Shown: piece after piece, positions 1 through 12,506 of the stretch
Layout of the letters: each line of letters opens with the position of its first letter
Position numbering within the stretch: the first letter of the stretch is position 1
From: Siphonodentalium dalli
Taxonomy: Eukaryota; Mollusca; Scaphopoda; Gadilida; Siphonodentaliidae
NCBI GenBank assembly: GCA_032622095.1
Contig: CP136063.1
Location: 281,597,426 to 281,661,425, forward strand
Direction of reading: 5' to 3'
DNA: 64,000 nucleotides
Translations under genes and position numbers: made by a program
The notes under the pieces: generated by a model
What the model saw: only the letters and a program-made list of their open reading frames with translations
Told to the model about the DNA's origin: nothing
Databases searched by the model: none

Positions 1-577
1 CTCACACTGTATAGTGGTTTTATGATTGGAAATCACGGTATATGGTTGAATTATTGTCTCTCTCAAGATTAATCAGGCCTACTTCATTATTCCACTGGGT
101 CAAATGTCCAAATATGTGGTAATAATAGTAATAACATGATCGTATCGGGCATTATGGTATGTTATTAACGGCCCTCTGGAATGATTAACGGCCCTTAGGC
201 CTATTAGCGGCCCGAGACGAAGATAATGCTATTGTTATATTGACATTATTTTTACATAATTATATTATAGAGGTGAAATTACTATATATACAAGATTTAA
301 GTATGTTCTCATATACCGGTACTTGAGAAAATATTGAAAAATGAATGTTCATATTCTTGAGAAAAATGGAATGTTTTTATCAAAATTAAAATTTAAAATC
401 ACTTACCTGTGTTATGCCTACATATTCGATGAGTCCAGCTAGGAACATCTGTTGCATTCTATGGACTTCTATAATTGAAGTTCATTTTGTAATAACAACT
501 GAGAAAACATTGCGGACTTCATAAATAGCCTACACAAACACGACACTAAATCAACCAAATTAAGTTGGGGACCTCAT
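1..577. other. AT-rich non-coding DNA, nothing recognised
   Basis: No open frame of note and no repeat structure that I can support. A short stretch near 160-210 repeats 'acggccc' (attaacggccctctgg / attaacggcccttagg). Confidence 0.5.
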
Positions 578-1778
578 ACTCTCGTGTGCCAAATAAAAGT
601 ACAGGGCGGAATAATAGTACAGGGTGGAAAATTCATGAAAATTAAATAAAAGTACAGTGCGGAATAATAGTACAGGGTGGAAAATTCATGAAAATTTAAT
701 AAAAGTACAGGGCGGAAAAATAATAATACCGGTAGTACAGGGTAAAGTACACGAGTACACCAATGATAACTGATGAAATATTTCCATGATAATCAAAACA
801 ACAGTAATTTATTATCTGTTTAGAGTATGTCCCTTTGACCATACGAGTGCCTTCAAATAGTCACATCTTGCTGCCTCTTGATGTAATTTATAACTGTAAT
901 ATAGTATACTAGGTCTATGAGCAATCACCCATTCATGCTGTCATCTCATAAATTGTGTTACGCTATATAATTATGTTTGTATTGTCAAATGCGGTCATCA
1001 TTGCGAGATTACAAACATTGAATGGGACTATTCCATTGTGGTGCTGGTATCAGGGGGAGAATACATTGGAAGACATATACTATTCTCATTAATGATATAA
1101 AGTTTCCCAGGCCCGTTCAATTGTTGAAGCGCCTCTAATTATAGACCCAATCATATAATTCACCTTGAATTTACATTGTAATTGTTAATTGAACGAGAAT
1201 AGGAACAATGGATTCTGTGTGTGTTACAACCATATTTCGCCATCAAGCAAAATTTAATCTTCCTGCGTCTTTCCACGTGCTCGAAACAACACATTTTTTA
1301 TCTCGCTATATCGACTCCTATATTTGTTCAACCACATCAATTCACACTGTCGGGCCATCGTTTTTAAATATACGTGCAAATTACAATTGTCATTGTTTCC
1401 CTTTCGGCATTTGCTATAAGTCCAACGTCCGGGAAGTTAGGTGTGAGACACCGAATTCCATTTTCGCCGATCATTTTCAAGTTTCCTAATTTCGTGATAT
1501 TGCGACTTTGACTTTGATAATTTGTAAAAGTCTTTTAAATAGTTTGAATGGGTTTTTAATCAATATAGTTGCTAATAATTGTGACTGTTGTGTAACTATT
1601 ATCGACTTACACTTCCATAAACGATAAATTTTCTCAAAAATGTACAGTTATTGTTATAGTACAGGGCAGATTTTCCCCAAAATTTAATAAACGTACAGAC
1701 CCGAATAACATCGTACAGGGCGGATTTTTCTATGAAATTAATAAACGTACAGGTACGTTTATTTGGCACGCGCGAGTA
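578..1778. mobile_element. Non-autonomous TIR element with subterminal tandem repeats
   Basis: Left end ACTCTCGTGTGCCAAATAAA and right end, read in reverse complement, ATTACTCGCGCGTGCCAAAT followed by AAACGTAC form imperfect terminal inverted repeats. Inside the left end a 53-bp unit (agtacagggcggaataatag...) repeats about 2.5 times at 599-735; related 'gtacagggcgg' units lie inside the right end at 1658-1762. Nothing resembling a transposase lies between; the 93-codon frame at 1208-1489 shows no family features. Superfamily not assigned; a clean target duplication is not evident. Confidence 0.5.
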
Positions 1779-1838
1779 ATTAGCCTAAATAAACACTACA
1801 TCAATAAAAATTAAGCCGATTTAATCCCTTCTAATTAA

Positions 1839-1918
1839 TGGGGCCGACTTCTCTGGGGCCGTCTTCGCATGGGGCCGTCTTCGTATTGGGCCGACTTCGC
1901 GCGGGGCCGACTTCTCCA
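1839..1918. repeat. GC-rich 16-bp tandem repeat (GGGGCCGACTTC type)
   Basis: Five near-copies of ggggccgacttc/ggggccgtcttc separated by 3-5 bases, much more GC-rich than the surroundings. Confidence 0.8.
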
Positions 1919-2099
1919 GATACCCATGTGCCATGTGGTGTAACTAGCTTAACATTATGATATAACAATTAATAGATTACGTCAGTATTACGTATGGACA
2001 ACCCAAAACACGTACGTCCATCAATAAAATGATAAATGTATGTTTCATGGGAGTGCCTGTATTTCCGGCCAACTTGGGATTAGGGTTGGGCGGTACCCT

Positions 2100-2400
2100 T
2101 ATAGTTTTGCAGTGTGTTTAAGGTGTGGATAAGGTGCTTTTGTGGTGTGGGCCTGAAAGATGGCTGAGGTGTTACACCTCACACGAGGTGTGGGGACACC
2201 TCACACGAGGTGTGGGGGCTGAGGTGTGGGGCCAAATATTTAAATGAGGTTTGAGGTGTGCTTTTGAGGTGTGTTTAAGGTGTGGATGAGGTGTACGGTC
2301 TCTGGTGTGCCTATGGAAGAGTGCTTACTGAGGTGTGGGTAGAGGTGTGCCTGAGGTGTGGGTAGAGGTGTGCCTGAGGTGTGGGTAGAGGTTTTGTAGA
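2100..2400. repeat. Low-complexity GAGGTGTG repeat
   Basis: Dense repeats of gaggtgtg with gggtagaggtgtgcct units at the right end and a small palindromic doublet (cacctcacacgaggtgtggg) near 2177-2215. Open frames here on the minus strand come from the repeat and are not genes. The 300-odd bases that follow, to 2870, hold nothing I recognise. Confidence 0.75.
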
Positions 2401-2869
2401 ATTTTGTCTTGTCCACATGCATTCATTCTATATATTTTGAACATGTTCCTGGTGACTTTCGATTATTTTTATCAGTGTGTTCCCATGAGTAGCTTCAGAT
2501 CACTATTATAAGTGACTTATAGTCTTGTTCGATCATTAGTATCCTATGAATTTGCTATATACATGTACATATGTATAATATTAATTGACATATTGCATGG
2601 TACAATGCATGCAGTTAACTGCAGCGTAAGTCATATAGGGGCTTAGGGTTTGGGCAAAAATTCAATAAAGCAAAGCTTATAATAAATTAATTCTATATTA
2701 GCCTGACATGATCACCGCTATATTTTAGAATTCATGCAGTCAATTATATAATGCTGAAATAATTCATATATATTGACGTTTTTAAAAACCGCGATTTTTC
2801 CAAAATAACACCGCGATATACAGTTTTTAGTCGAGTTTTTTTCCAAAACTCGACTTATAGTATGATGGG

Positions 2870-3795
2870 GGACGGTGGGCGGGCGGACGGGCGGGCGGGC
2901 GGGCGGCGTGTTTTGCTTATAACTCAACCGTTTATTGACGGATTTGGTGTGTGAGTACATATCCATGCACGTAAGCTGCAGACAAACAATCGGGTTCGTC
3001 CGCACATTTATTACAGAGTTATGGCCCTTTGAATTTTCAGCTTGTTAGCGCGATAACTTCAACAAACGTTATCCGATTTGATTGAAATTTGGTATATAGG
3101 TGTCTCCCAAGAATATCTCGGATGAGTTCGAAAACCGGCCTGGTCCGATAAAATTTGATAGAGTTATGGTCCTTAATTAGTCATTTTTCACACATTTTCA
3201 GCTCGTTAGCGCGATAACTTCAACAAACGTTATCCGATTTGATTGAAATTTGGTATATAGGTGTCTCCCAAGAATATCTCGGATGAGTTCGAAAACCGGT
3301 CTCGTCCGATAAAATTTGATAGAGTTATGGCCCTTAATTAGTCATTTTTCACGAATTTTCAGCTCGTTAGCGCGATAACTTCAACAAACATTATCCGATT
3401 TGATTGAAATTTGGTATATAGGTGTCTCCCAAGAATATCTCGGTCGAGTAAAATTTGATAGAGTTATGGCCCTTAATTAGTCATTTTTCACTAATTTTCA
3501 GCTTGTTAGCGTGATAACTTCAACAAACGGTATATAAGTGTCTTCCAACAATATCCTGGACGAGTTCGAAAACCAGCCTGGCCCAATAAAATTTGATAGA
3601 GTTATGGCCCTTAATTTGTCATTTTTCGTGAATTTTTAGCTCGTTAGTGCGATAACTTCAACAAACGTCCTCCGATTTGTTTAAAATTTGGAATAGACAT
3701 ACTTGCCAAGAATATTTCGGACGAGTTCGAAAACCAGCCTGGCCCGATAAAATTTGATGGAGTTATGGCCCTTAATTAGTCATTTTTCGATTTTA
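2870..3795. repeat. Tandem array of a ~161-bp unit with a GGGC-repeat head
   Basis: A run of gggcgggcgggc (2877-2906) leads into about five copies of a unit containing gcgataacttcaacaaacg, atttggtatataggtgtctc and gagttatggcccttaattag. Copies start near 3050, 3212, 3373, 3520 and 3652; the fourth carries internal deletions. The same body plan recurs at 9.6-10.3 kb and 36.8-37.2 kb. Confidence 0.85.
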
Positions 3796-5794
3796 CCTAT
3801 TAATTAGTCTACCGATACTGATGCACACCAATTGGCGGTAGCCACCGGCGGTAAGCCACCGAAAACGAGACACAGCATCTCTGATGCCACCTCTTGTATT
3901 GAATATTATTTTACTATTGAAAATTACCACGTAAAATCAAATTTTAAATGAGAGATATAACACTCCAGGTTTTCGTATAAGGGATGTAAAGTTGTACACA
4001 CTATATCGCCAGGCAGTAAATTATACACTATTCTCACAATAGCATCTGCCCATTCTATAAAGTTCCTGCCTTCTGGAATACGCAACAACATTGAGTGAAT
4101 TACAGGCGCAAGTTATCCTGATTACTCCATTGTTTACATATCAGCATGCGATGCCCATTCCCGTTACGTCATAGCTAAGCACGTGCTCATAGGTTGATAG
4201 AGGACCTAGTATAATGGACCTATCCGTAGGTACCACCCCAATTTCAATTATAGCCAATGAGCCGATAGCTTAAACCCGGAAGCGACATACGCCTGCCTAG
4301 TGATATGAATTGCACCACAAGCCAGTCCCTAACTACAGTTGTAAGCTATAGGGAATTTACATGTACGAACACGGGAGCAAAATACGTCTTAAAAAGCTAG
4401 AATGGTGTTGATATGTGCATGTGGAACATGTCCGATTGACGAACGATATTTATACATGTTTTAGTTCGGTTTCCTAAATAAAAAAAAGTAACTATGACAT
4501 CTCTTTAGGATGGATTAAACAATATTGCCAACGACCACACTCGGATCCTAGTGTTATTTAAATTTCAATATTTATATATAACAGATTTCAGACTAAAACG
4601 TGGAAATAGTAGTCCCGATCGGTGATGCGTTATGAATATTAATTGTGCCGCGAGTATGTGTTTTATGTGAAGTGGTTATCCTTATAAATTAAATGTATAC
4701 ATTTGTTGCTGTTATAACATCGTGGTAATATTGAGTTCGACTGTCTGCTATTCGCACTAACCTGTAGGATCTCGTGCGAACGTCGATCTTACTGAATCCA
4801 TTTGAGAATCTAAAGCTTCCTCCGACAATGTACGTGTAAATGAGAATCAACAGATGTTTTCCAAGAGAATTACACGAAATATCACACATTGCACGTGCTT
4901 CGCGGTGTATACACGCAACCTTCACCGAACAAGTTCACTTTGTGCCATTGTTGCCTCGACATGGCAACATGCAACTGACTCCATGATAGTCGGCGTTTTC
5001 TTTAATGTACTTTATTTACGGGAAAATAGGATGTGCAATTTTAAAAGCCTATTATTTGATAATCCTTTGCATTCGGCCTGATGGCACGAGGGTCCATTCA
5101 GGACGCTCGCGTATGGTAATCTGATATCGTTATATTTTTTTCGACAAAAGAGGGATTATAGATTAATTACCACATGTACACCCCCGTTTCAGTGGTTTAT
5201 TGCATCAATTGTGAACCATTAGCATAGCTTCGATAGTAAATTTGTTATTTGATATTGAAGTTTCATAATGGCTTCATTTACACCGTTTGATTCAACGTAT
5301 GCCTAAACATCTATCTTTGTTGTTTATCGGAAGTGGCCTAACAATCACACCTGTTTTTTGTTTAAAAACTGATTCTATTTTTGTTTATATCTAATGACAG
5401 TCACTTTTACATGTTGCATATATACACATAAAGGTATCTTGAAAATCGTGATATTCAGAACGGAGCTATATTATCGTGTTACATGGCGTTTAACAACACA
5501 GTTCTTTCTCATCGGAAGCTATTTTAGCACTGAAGCGATAGCGGAATTGAGATGGCTTGTGGTGCGTAGTAACAGTAACCATGCAGTCTACATGTGGGCG
5601 GGACGTTCGGATAGGTCCATTGGGCCAAGATGGTTCATTCTGGGCTGTGTGCAGTTTATCATACACAATGAATTACGGAACATTTTTGATTAACTTTTGA
5701 ACACAGGAAAGATAATCATAATTAATCATTGAACAGTATTGCAGTTTGTGAGTTTATTTGTCCAAATTCTTGGCAAGGAACACTAACACGTCAA
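3796..5794. other. Non-coding DNA without recognised features
   Basis: Open frames on both strands are short (at most 99 codons, 5394-5693), show no domain, and lack splice-linked partners. No repeat stands out. Confidence 0.45.
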
Positions 5795-5802
5795 CTCTAG
5801 AA

Positions 5803-6571
5803 TAGGGGTGCTACGATTAATCGTATAATCGATGAACCGTTGATAAAGCCGATAATCGATTATCATTTCCATAGTCGATTAATCTCTGTTATTTATTTCT
5901 GACGACGTGCTGGGTATTATTGAATACCGTGTTTTTTTTACAGTTTAACAATCTTTGATCATGCATCAGAAAGAGTCTGACAACATGAGCATTCTGGTAC
6001 TTAGATATTACTAGTACAGTCTATCACTTATCGTGTGGTGACTGCTAAATGAAACTCACTATTACTATCAGAATTACTTAACTTGTTCTGAGTTCAGAAA
6101 TTTCTGGGTGGGGGGGGGGGGGGCACCTTTGTGATTGTTATCCACTCTGGAAGTTTGCTAAAACTTACATGGTTTCTGTGACATTAGATTCCTTTTTTAG
6201 GAACCGCCGTCAGTCCGTCATGCATTCCTATTCTTATATTGTTTGTATGTTTGTCTATTCATAACACTGAAATTAATGGTTATGTTCGTTCTAATTATTA
6301 TAACCTTGACAATTTGACATTGCCGAGATATGTGCTGGTATTGAATACATGTACATTGTGCTCATTCATTACCGGTGGTTTATGGTGGACATTATTAGCA
6401 TAAAAATTGCATCAGCCAAGTATTTTAATCAACAGATTCAACACCCACCCAATAGACCATATTACGGAATACGGTACATCCACTGTTGCTATTAGGTACG
6501 ATTAATCGATTATAAATCGATTATTGACAACCGATTATCGATTATCAAAATAAATAATCGTGGCACCTCTA
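5803..6571. mobile_element. hAT-type non-autonomous element, copy A (TAGGGGTGCTACGATTA ends)
   Basis: 769 bp bounded by the 8-bp direct repeat CTCTAGAA at 5795-5802 and 6572-6579. The ends TAGGGGTGCTACGATTA and TAATCGTGGCACCTCTA are inverted repeats with two mismatches. Both ends continue into degenerate palindromes of ATCGATTA type. An 18-G run lies at about 6106-6123. The 8-bp duplication and the TAGRGGTG start point to the hAT superfamily. No transposase is present. Relatives are at 15956-16734 and 46538-57973. Confidence 0.88.
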
Positions 6572-6579
6572 CTCTAGAA

Positions 6580-7033
6580 GGATTGAGACATGTTCATTCC
6601 CTGAGTCAAGTTTTAAGATATAATCGAACGACAAATACCGCCGAGTCGTGAGTCAGAAAGTTTTGACGAAGTATCGCTCATGACGTTACACCGCTACCAT
6701 GTTGGATTCAGAAGAAGATACTCCATCGCTCTACTTCAGCCCAAAATACAACCATTGCGTCATTGGTTACAATAAAAGACAACGGAGACTTAAATTGTGA
6801 GCGACCGATAAAGGCTGCTTTCAATCAGCGGTCCTCTAAAGTGTTAATGCAACTCACTATTGGACCGTAATTTTAAACCGTCTTTTGAGGTGATCAAATT
6901 GCGGTTGCGATAAATTGAATATTTATTTTACACACGGTTTCAATACGTTTTTTTCTTTTCCAAACCGATTATAGTCAATATATTGAAATTTCGCCCAGCC
7001 CTACTTGGGATATATGATCACGTTAGTACGTAT
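6580..7033. other. Non-coding spacer
   Basis: No gene or repeat recognised. Confidence 0.45.
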
Positions 7034-8508
7034 GGACAGCGACATGTCTCTATTCCGAAGGTTCGCTATTCCGAATGTTCACTACTCCGATGGTTCTCTA
7101 TTCCGAAGGTTCTCTATTCCGAAAGGTTTTTGTTATTTTGAAGTTTAATTCTATATTCTAAAGTATTGAGAGGGTTCTTTATCATAAGACTCTTTTTATG
7201 AAGGAAATAACTTAAAACATTGAAACAATAAATGTGATTTTTGTTTTCGCGGGTTTCCTTGAAATTTAATGTCACGCAGCCCACACAATTGCTATGTTTC
7301 CATGGCGTTATATCTCAATAATCTCAGAGGCGGCAAGAATACGCCAGCTAAAGCTAATCCATCACCATTTGAAACGTCTGTCTCAGAAGATGCCCATAGA
7401 GAAATACATTAAAAATAACTGAAATCATAAAAAATTCCCCCCACCCGTTATGGCTCCCATAATGCAACAGAATTCAAGCTAGAAAAAGGAATTTTCAATG
7501 GAAGGGGAACAACTCTATCTTTAAAATATAGAGTTATTCCCCCTCCATTGAAAATAATACACTTTGCACAACAAAACCAGATGAAACTTTAGCACAAAAA
7601 CATGTCGGCAACTCAACAAAAACATGTTCACAGTTTATTACACACGGATAAGTTGATAATATAATGTTAGAGAGCTTCCTATTTCAAATGCATGGTATAT
7701 AATATGGCATATATTGTATATATATATATATATTATCTGGGGGTTCGAAAATTAAGTGGGCCTTTAAATGTTGATGTTTCTTTCAAATACAGATTGTCAG
7801 TCCAGACAGACTGTATCACTTAGACTCTTACATGCAGCTTATTTCATTCATGCAGTCATTGTGTTTTCAACTTTCCATAATCAACGATAAACTGATACTG
7901 TCTTCTTGCTATTAATAACCGACATCTGGGACAATTTGGGAATTGGAATGGGGTGTATAACAGTGTAGTTTCCAGTAATTATTTGGGGACACCTGTTTAT
8001 ATGCCAAAGTCATATCTGAAGGCCGCAGCCCTAAGTTGGGGAGGGTATGGGTGGCCTCCCCCTTGAACTACATGTACATACTGCCATAAAATGACAATTT
8101 ATTGCTTTATTTGATGATTTAGTGTTAGTTGTGTTTGTTTTCTAATAATAATGGTCAAAAAACAAATTATCTGAGGAATTTTTCTTCTTTCTAACTGTTT
8201 TTTGGGCGCCTGGAGTTTGGGCGCTCATACCTGTTACAGGTACCAAAACTGGCCTGGAAATTATCCTGGTGTATAAATGTACTATATGTGAATACTAGCG
8301 TAATAGCATTTTTCATTCCACGTGTGGTTTTTGTGGGAGGGGGGTGGGGTGGGGCTGCAAATTTTAATTCATTTCTGGTTAAATACGCTTAGAATAGAAA
8401 ACCTTCAGAATAGCGAATCTTCAGAATAACGAACATTTGGAATAGCGAATCTTCGGAATAATGAACCTGCGGAATATGGAACCTTCGGAATAATGAACCC
8501 GATCCTGT
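7034..8508. mobile_element. Element ending in TTCCGAAGGTTC repeats
   Basis: The left end has four spaced copies of ctattccgaaggttc (7061-7121); the right end has six copies of the inverse (gaatcttcggaataatgaac, 8396-8500). The sequence flanking it on both sides (tacgtatgga ... aca-ccca-acacgtccatcaataaa) is contiguous at 1990-2030, so that locus looks like an unoccupied paralogous site and the 1.5 kb between is an insertion. Outer bases appear to be CAG...CTG with a short, partly decayed duplication of tatgga. No transposase seen. Boundaries are good to a few bases. Confidence 0.65.
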
Positions 8509-9560
8509 ATGAACATCCCACGACACGTCCATCAATAAATGTATAAATGTTTCATGGGACTGTTTATATATACAAATAAGACTGGAGTAAAGTTGAGACC
8601 AACACGTCTTTGTTAATTTTGGTGCCCGGATTTCAACGAAATTTGGTGTGGTGACTCAGGGTGCCCTGGCAGAGTGTATAATGGCGTTAGTTTTTCTAAA
8701 TTTTGATTTAAACAAATTTAAATGAATAAAAAATATGAACCTATGTGAATATTTAGGTACAATATAAACCTATTTGCACGAGAATATGTTGTAGCACCAG
8801 ATATAGGGGAATGTGGGCCACGTACAGTTAGACATGGGTCAGAGTGAGACATTGCCTCTAACATTTCTCTAATTTTCAGACCAATATCAATGGCGCCAGT
8901 CCAGAGATATTAGCCATATAACACATGTTACTATATTTGTTCAAAATGCTATCATCAGGTGAAGGTTGAATCTGGCCCAGCGACCAATTTTCAAGGCAAA
9001 ATTATTTTATTTAATTTTTGCAATTTTAAGGGAAAAATATCTTTATTGGATAAATTTCCATATAATACTGAATACATTTTTGTGATGTGGAAAACGGGGA
9101 TTTATTGCATATTTCACATAGCCACATCTTATTTATTTATAGACGTTTATGTATGCTTGACTTTCAGCGAGTTACACGGGTGGGGCACAATGACTCAATG
9201 GGCACAAGTTCTGGCCTGTGGTAGGATCCACCTTCAGTAGATGATAGGCACTTCAAAAAGGAATGACATAATCTGCCAAATGACTATTGTTTTGGGGCTG
9301 GAGTGGTTATTCCGACAGCAAACAGCGAAGTGGTTAAACAGATGACAGATTCAACATCTTTTTCCTTTTGCCGCGCAACCTTGATCCTTTCCGTGAAACC
9401 GATTACACGAACCACACCTTTTATTACCAGGTTGATTTCAATGTTGAGGATAGTATTTATTATCTGCCTGTCTCTGAGTGCGAACAAACGGTTTCAATTT
9501 CTGGTATTTACCACGCACTTCCTCGATATTTCTTGACAAATCTTTGAGCCGACCCAACGG
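8509..9560. other. Non-coding DNA without recognised features
   Basis: Frames up to 93 codons occur but show no domain; the overlapping frames at 9284-9536 on opposite strands are mutual shadows. Confidence 0.4.
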
Positions 9561-9584
9561 GTTCGGAGGACTATTATAATCAGC

Positions 9585-10360
9585 ACGTGTGTGCGTCCGT
9601 CCGTGCGTCCGTCCGTGCGTGTGTCAGAGGTTTCCGGATGATAACTTTAGTTAGAGTGAACCAAATTAAATTAAATTTGGTATGTGGGTTTACTAGCAGA
9701 AAAGACAGGTCAAGCTCGAATTCTGGTTCCGTCCGCCAATTTTCACTAGAGTTATGCCCCTTTTTTTACTTAGAAAACCCCTGAAAGTTGGTTTCCGGAT
9801 GATAACTTTAGTAGAGTTAATCGGATTCAAACCAAATTTGGTATATTACTTTCTCCCAGCAAAACACAGGTCAAGTTCGATCTTGGGTTCTGCCCGACCA
9901 TTTTTGGCAGAGTTATGCCCCTTTTTCGACATAGAAAATTCAGTTTTTCTTCTGTTTTTTGGTTTCCGGATGATAACTTGATTTTGGATTGTTTATATGC
10001 AAAACCCATTTTTTTGTGGATTACTTATATCAAAATACATCTCAAATTCGAATTTCGGTTTAATTCGATAATTTTTGCGAGAGTTATGGCCCTTTTTTGT
10101 CCGCCGACCCGGCATATAAAACCCCAAAAGTTGGTGTCCGGATGATAACTTTAGTAGAGTTAATCAGATTTAAACCAAATTTGGTATGTGTCTTTTTCCC
10201 CAGCAAAACTCAGGTCAAGTTCGAATTCGGGTTCCGCCCGCCAAGTTTCACCAGAGTTATGTCCCTTTTTTACTTAGAATTTTTGCCGGTTTCCGGATGA
10301 TAACTTTAGTAAATGTGTACTGAATGAAATTAAAATTGGTCTGTAGGTTTACTAGCACTA
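9585..10360. repeat. GTCC-headed diverged tandem repeat, mollusc-type
   Basis: gtgcgtccgtccgtgcgtccgtcc heads about five diverged copies of a 150-190-bp unit that each contain ggtttccggatgataacttt, aaatttggtatgtg and gagttatgcccctttt. The overlapping reading frames here come from the repeat. Confidence 0.75.
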
Positions 10361-12506
10361 AAGACAGGTTTTTATGCGCAAACAACGGTCGTATCAAGCC
10401 GACGCTTAGAGGCGGACATGAGGTCTACCGACCTTTTATTGTTAATACTTGTTCCTCAATAATCTACGTCACAGTTGGGGTGGTCCCAGCTCGAGATTGC
10501 ATGCTTTTTTGTGACTTTTGTGATATTATATCGTACTCTCAGGTGTCCTATCATTGTGATGGTCAATACTAGTAATATTAATAGTGGAGACTTAGACTGA
10601 AATTAATAATAGTGATGGAAATTTAATTCAATTTTAATTTAATTCTATACATATGTCTCTATGCCAAATAATTTAATGATTATTGAGAATTTTATAATTG
10701 CCCTGGAGGAATTACATCAGTGTAAGGGACGCAAAGCAAAATCAACCACAAAGTCACTTAAATCTTGCAATTTCAAAGTTGGACCTTCACATTCTATGAC
10801 ACACATTATTAAGGAACAGGTATTTCATAATTTATTACCTGCACTGTTTTTTCATTGTTACAAACTTCCCTATCGCAACAGCAAAAAATTTGTACTGGTG
10901 GAATATATCATTCTCGACAGGCATAGATACACAGAGATTCATGGCATGGTCTAAGAAAATGCTACCAGATTTAACATTTATATGACCATCTGCGATTGCC
11001 CCATGAGTCATGTAGAACTAGAAGGTCATGACAGTTCGAACAGCTTGGCCTGGAATTATTATGTTTAGCATGCAGATTATTCCAATAAATGTGTCAAGTC
11101 GACAATAGCAAATGCGCAGGGCTATATTTAATAATTGTTCCACAAATAGCCACTAGGATATATGCTATATAGCCATGCTGACTGAGCTCCCGCTTAATGC
11201 TTAAGGTTTAAACCGAGAACACAGTGTTAAAATCATGAAATATTTAATATGTGAGAATGCTGAAACAAATCACCGTTAGGTGACACCAATTTTTAAGTCT
11301 GGTTTACGAACACCTCCTACAACTTTTTTTCCATTTCATGAACAAAAATAAAACTTTTTTCTCCCAATTTTTTACACGCGTACTGATTTTCATGTGCTGT
11401 CGTATCCGGTTATGCTTATGATCATTTACAGATCCATATTTTCATGTATTTCATGACAAGAAATGTCTTGTTTGGTTCAGAATTTCATTCAAAAACATTT
11501 TTTCACAATTTTTGTAAAATTTATGTAAAATTCCATGATTTACTTGTGTCGACTGCTCTGTAACTGGCTAGAATTGTATTTTGACCCGAGTCCCACTCAC
11601 AGTGAGTGGGTGAGGCTGAGCCAGAAGTAGTTGAAAACTAAATTTACTAATCTGTAATCACTAATACAATCCTAATAGTAATAGTCTAGTAGTACTAGTA
11701 GTAAATGAGTAAATCAGTCAGCTCTAAAATGTCCATTTTCTGATTTCCTTGACCTGACAGTGTCAGCTATTAACAATTAAAGTTAGAGAAGTAAACGGAG
11801 CAATTTGCCGCTTGCAACTCCAACCAGTCCAGGTGAAAACATACTTAAAATTTAACAGAACAAGTCAAATCACTGTGGTGACCGTGCACAGACCAGTCCA
11901 ACGTCCACAGTCCACTCCACTGTCTCCACGGCACTGACCATGACAGACACCATCATTTGGTTTTCATATTTTTTCATTTTTTCAGTCACAGATTCATCAT
12001 TCAGTTTCTTTCCGAATGACTGAGTTTCACTTCCACTGTTCAACCAAGTCCGGAGGCTTCACACACACTGTATGCCCAATCGATTGGCTTATACCAATTA
12101 AATTCAGCACGAGAACAACAACAACGGAGAATTTCGAATATGCACTCGCCGATAACTACTAACTTGCACCTGGGCGCACCCATTTTGTAACGAAAATTAC
12201 GTCACCAATCGTAACGTTGCCAGGGGTCGTAATTTCAAACAAACGGTTCGGGATCTGACGAAGTTTGCCGAATGCTATGTGCCTATGTCAACTAAATCCA
12301 CTTCAACCATTTAAATTTGAATACGGTTGATTTTGTTTTTCAAATTTAACAGTGTTGCCATGGGGAGGCTGATCTAAGAAGAAAATAAATTCGTTTTGTT
12401 AATTTGTCAAGGTTATTCCAACATGGAATATGGGAAGTGACAAAATTAAAGAGGTTCCTGCTACTATACACATCTAGGATTAACACGCACCAATCAGAAA
12501 TCATAT
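10361..12506. other. Non-coding DNA without recognised features
   Basis: No gene recognised. There is a short perfect palindrome around 11590-11612 (cccactcacagtgagtggg) and Gly/Cys-poor frames of up to 97 codons with no family resemblance. Confidence 0.4.

Noticed and set aside
1208-1489. 93-codon plus-strand frame as a gene
   Set aside because: It lies within a TIR element, has no domain or splice context and no Kozak-supported homologue that I can recognise.
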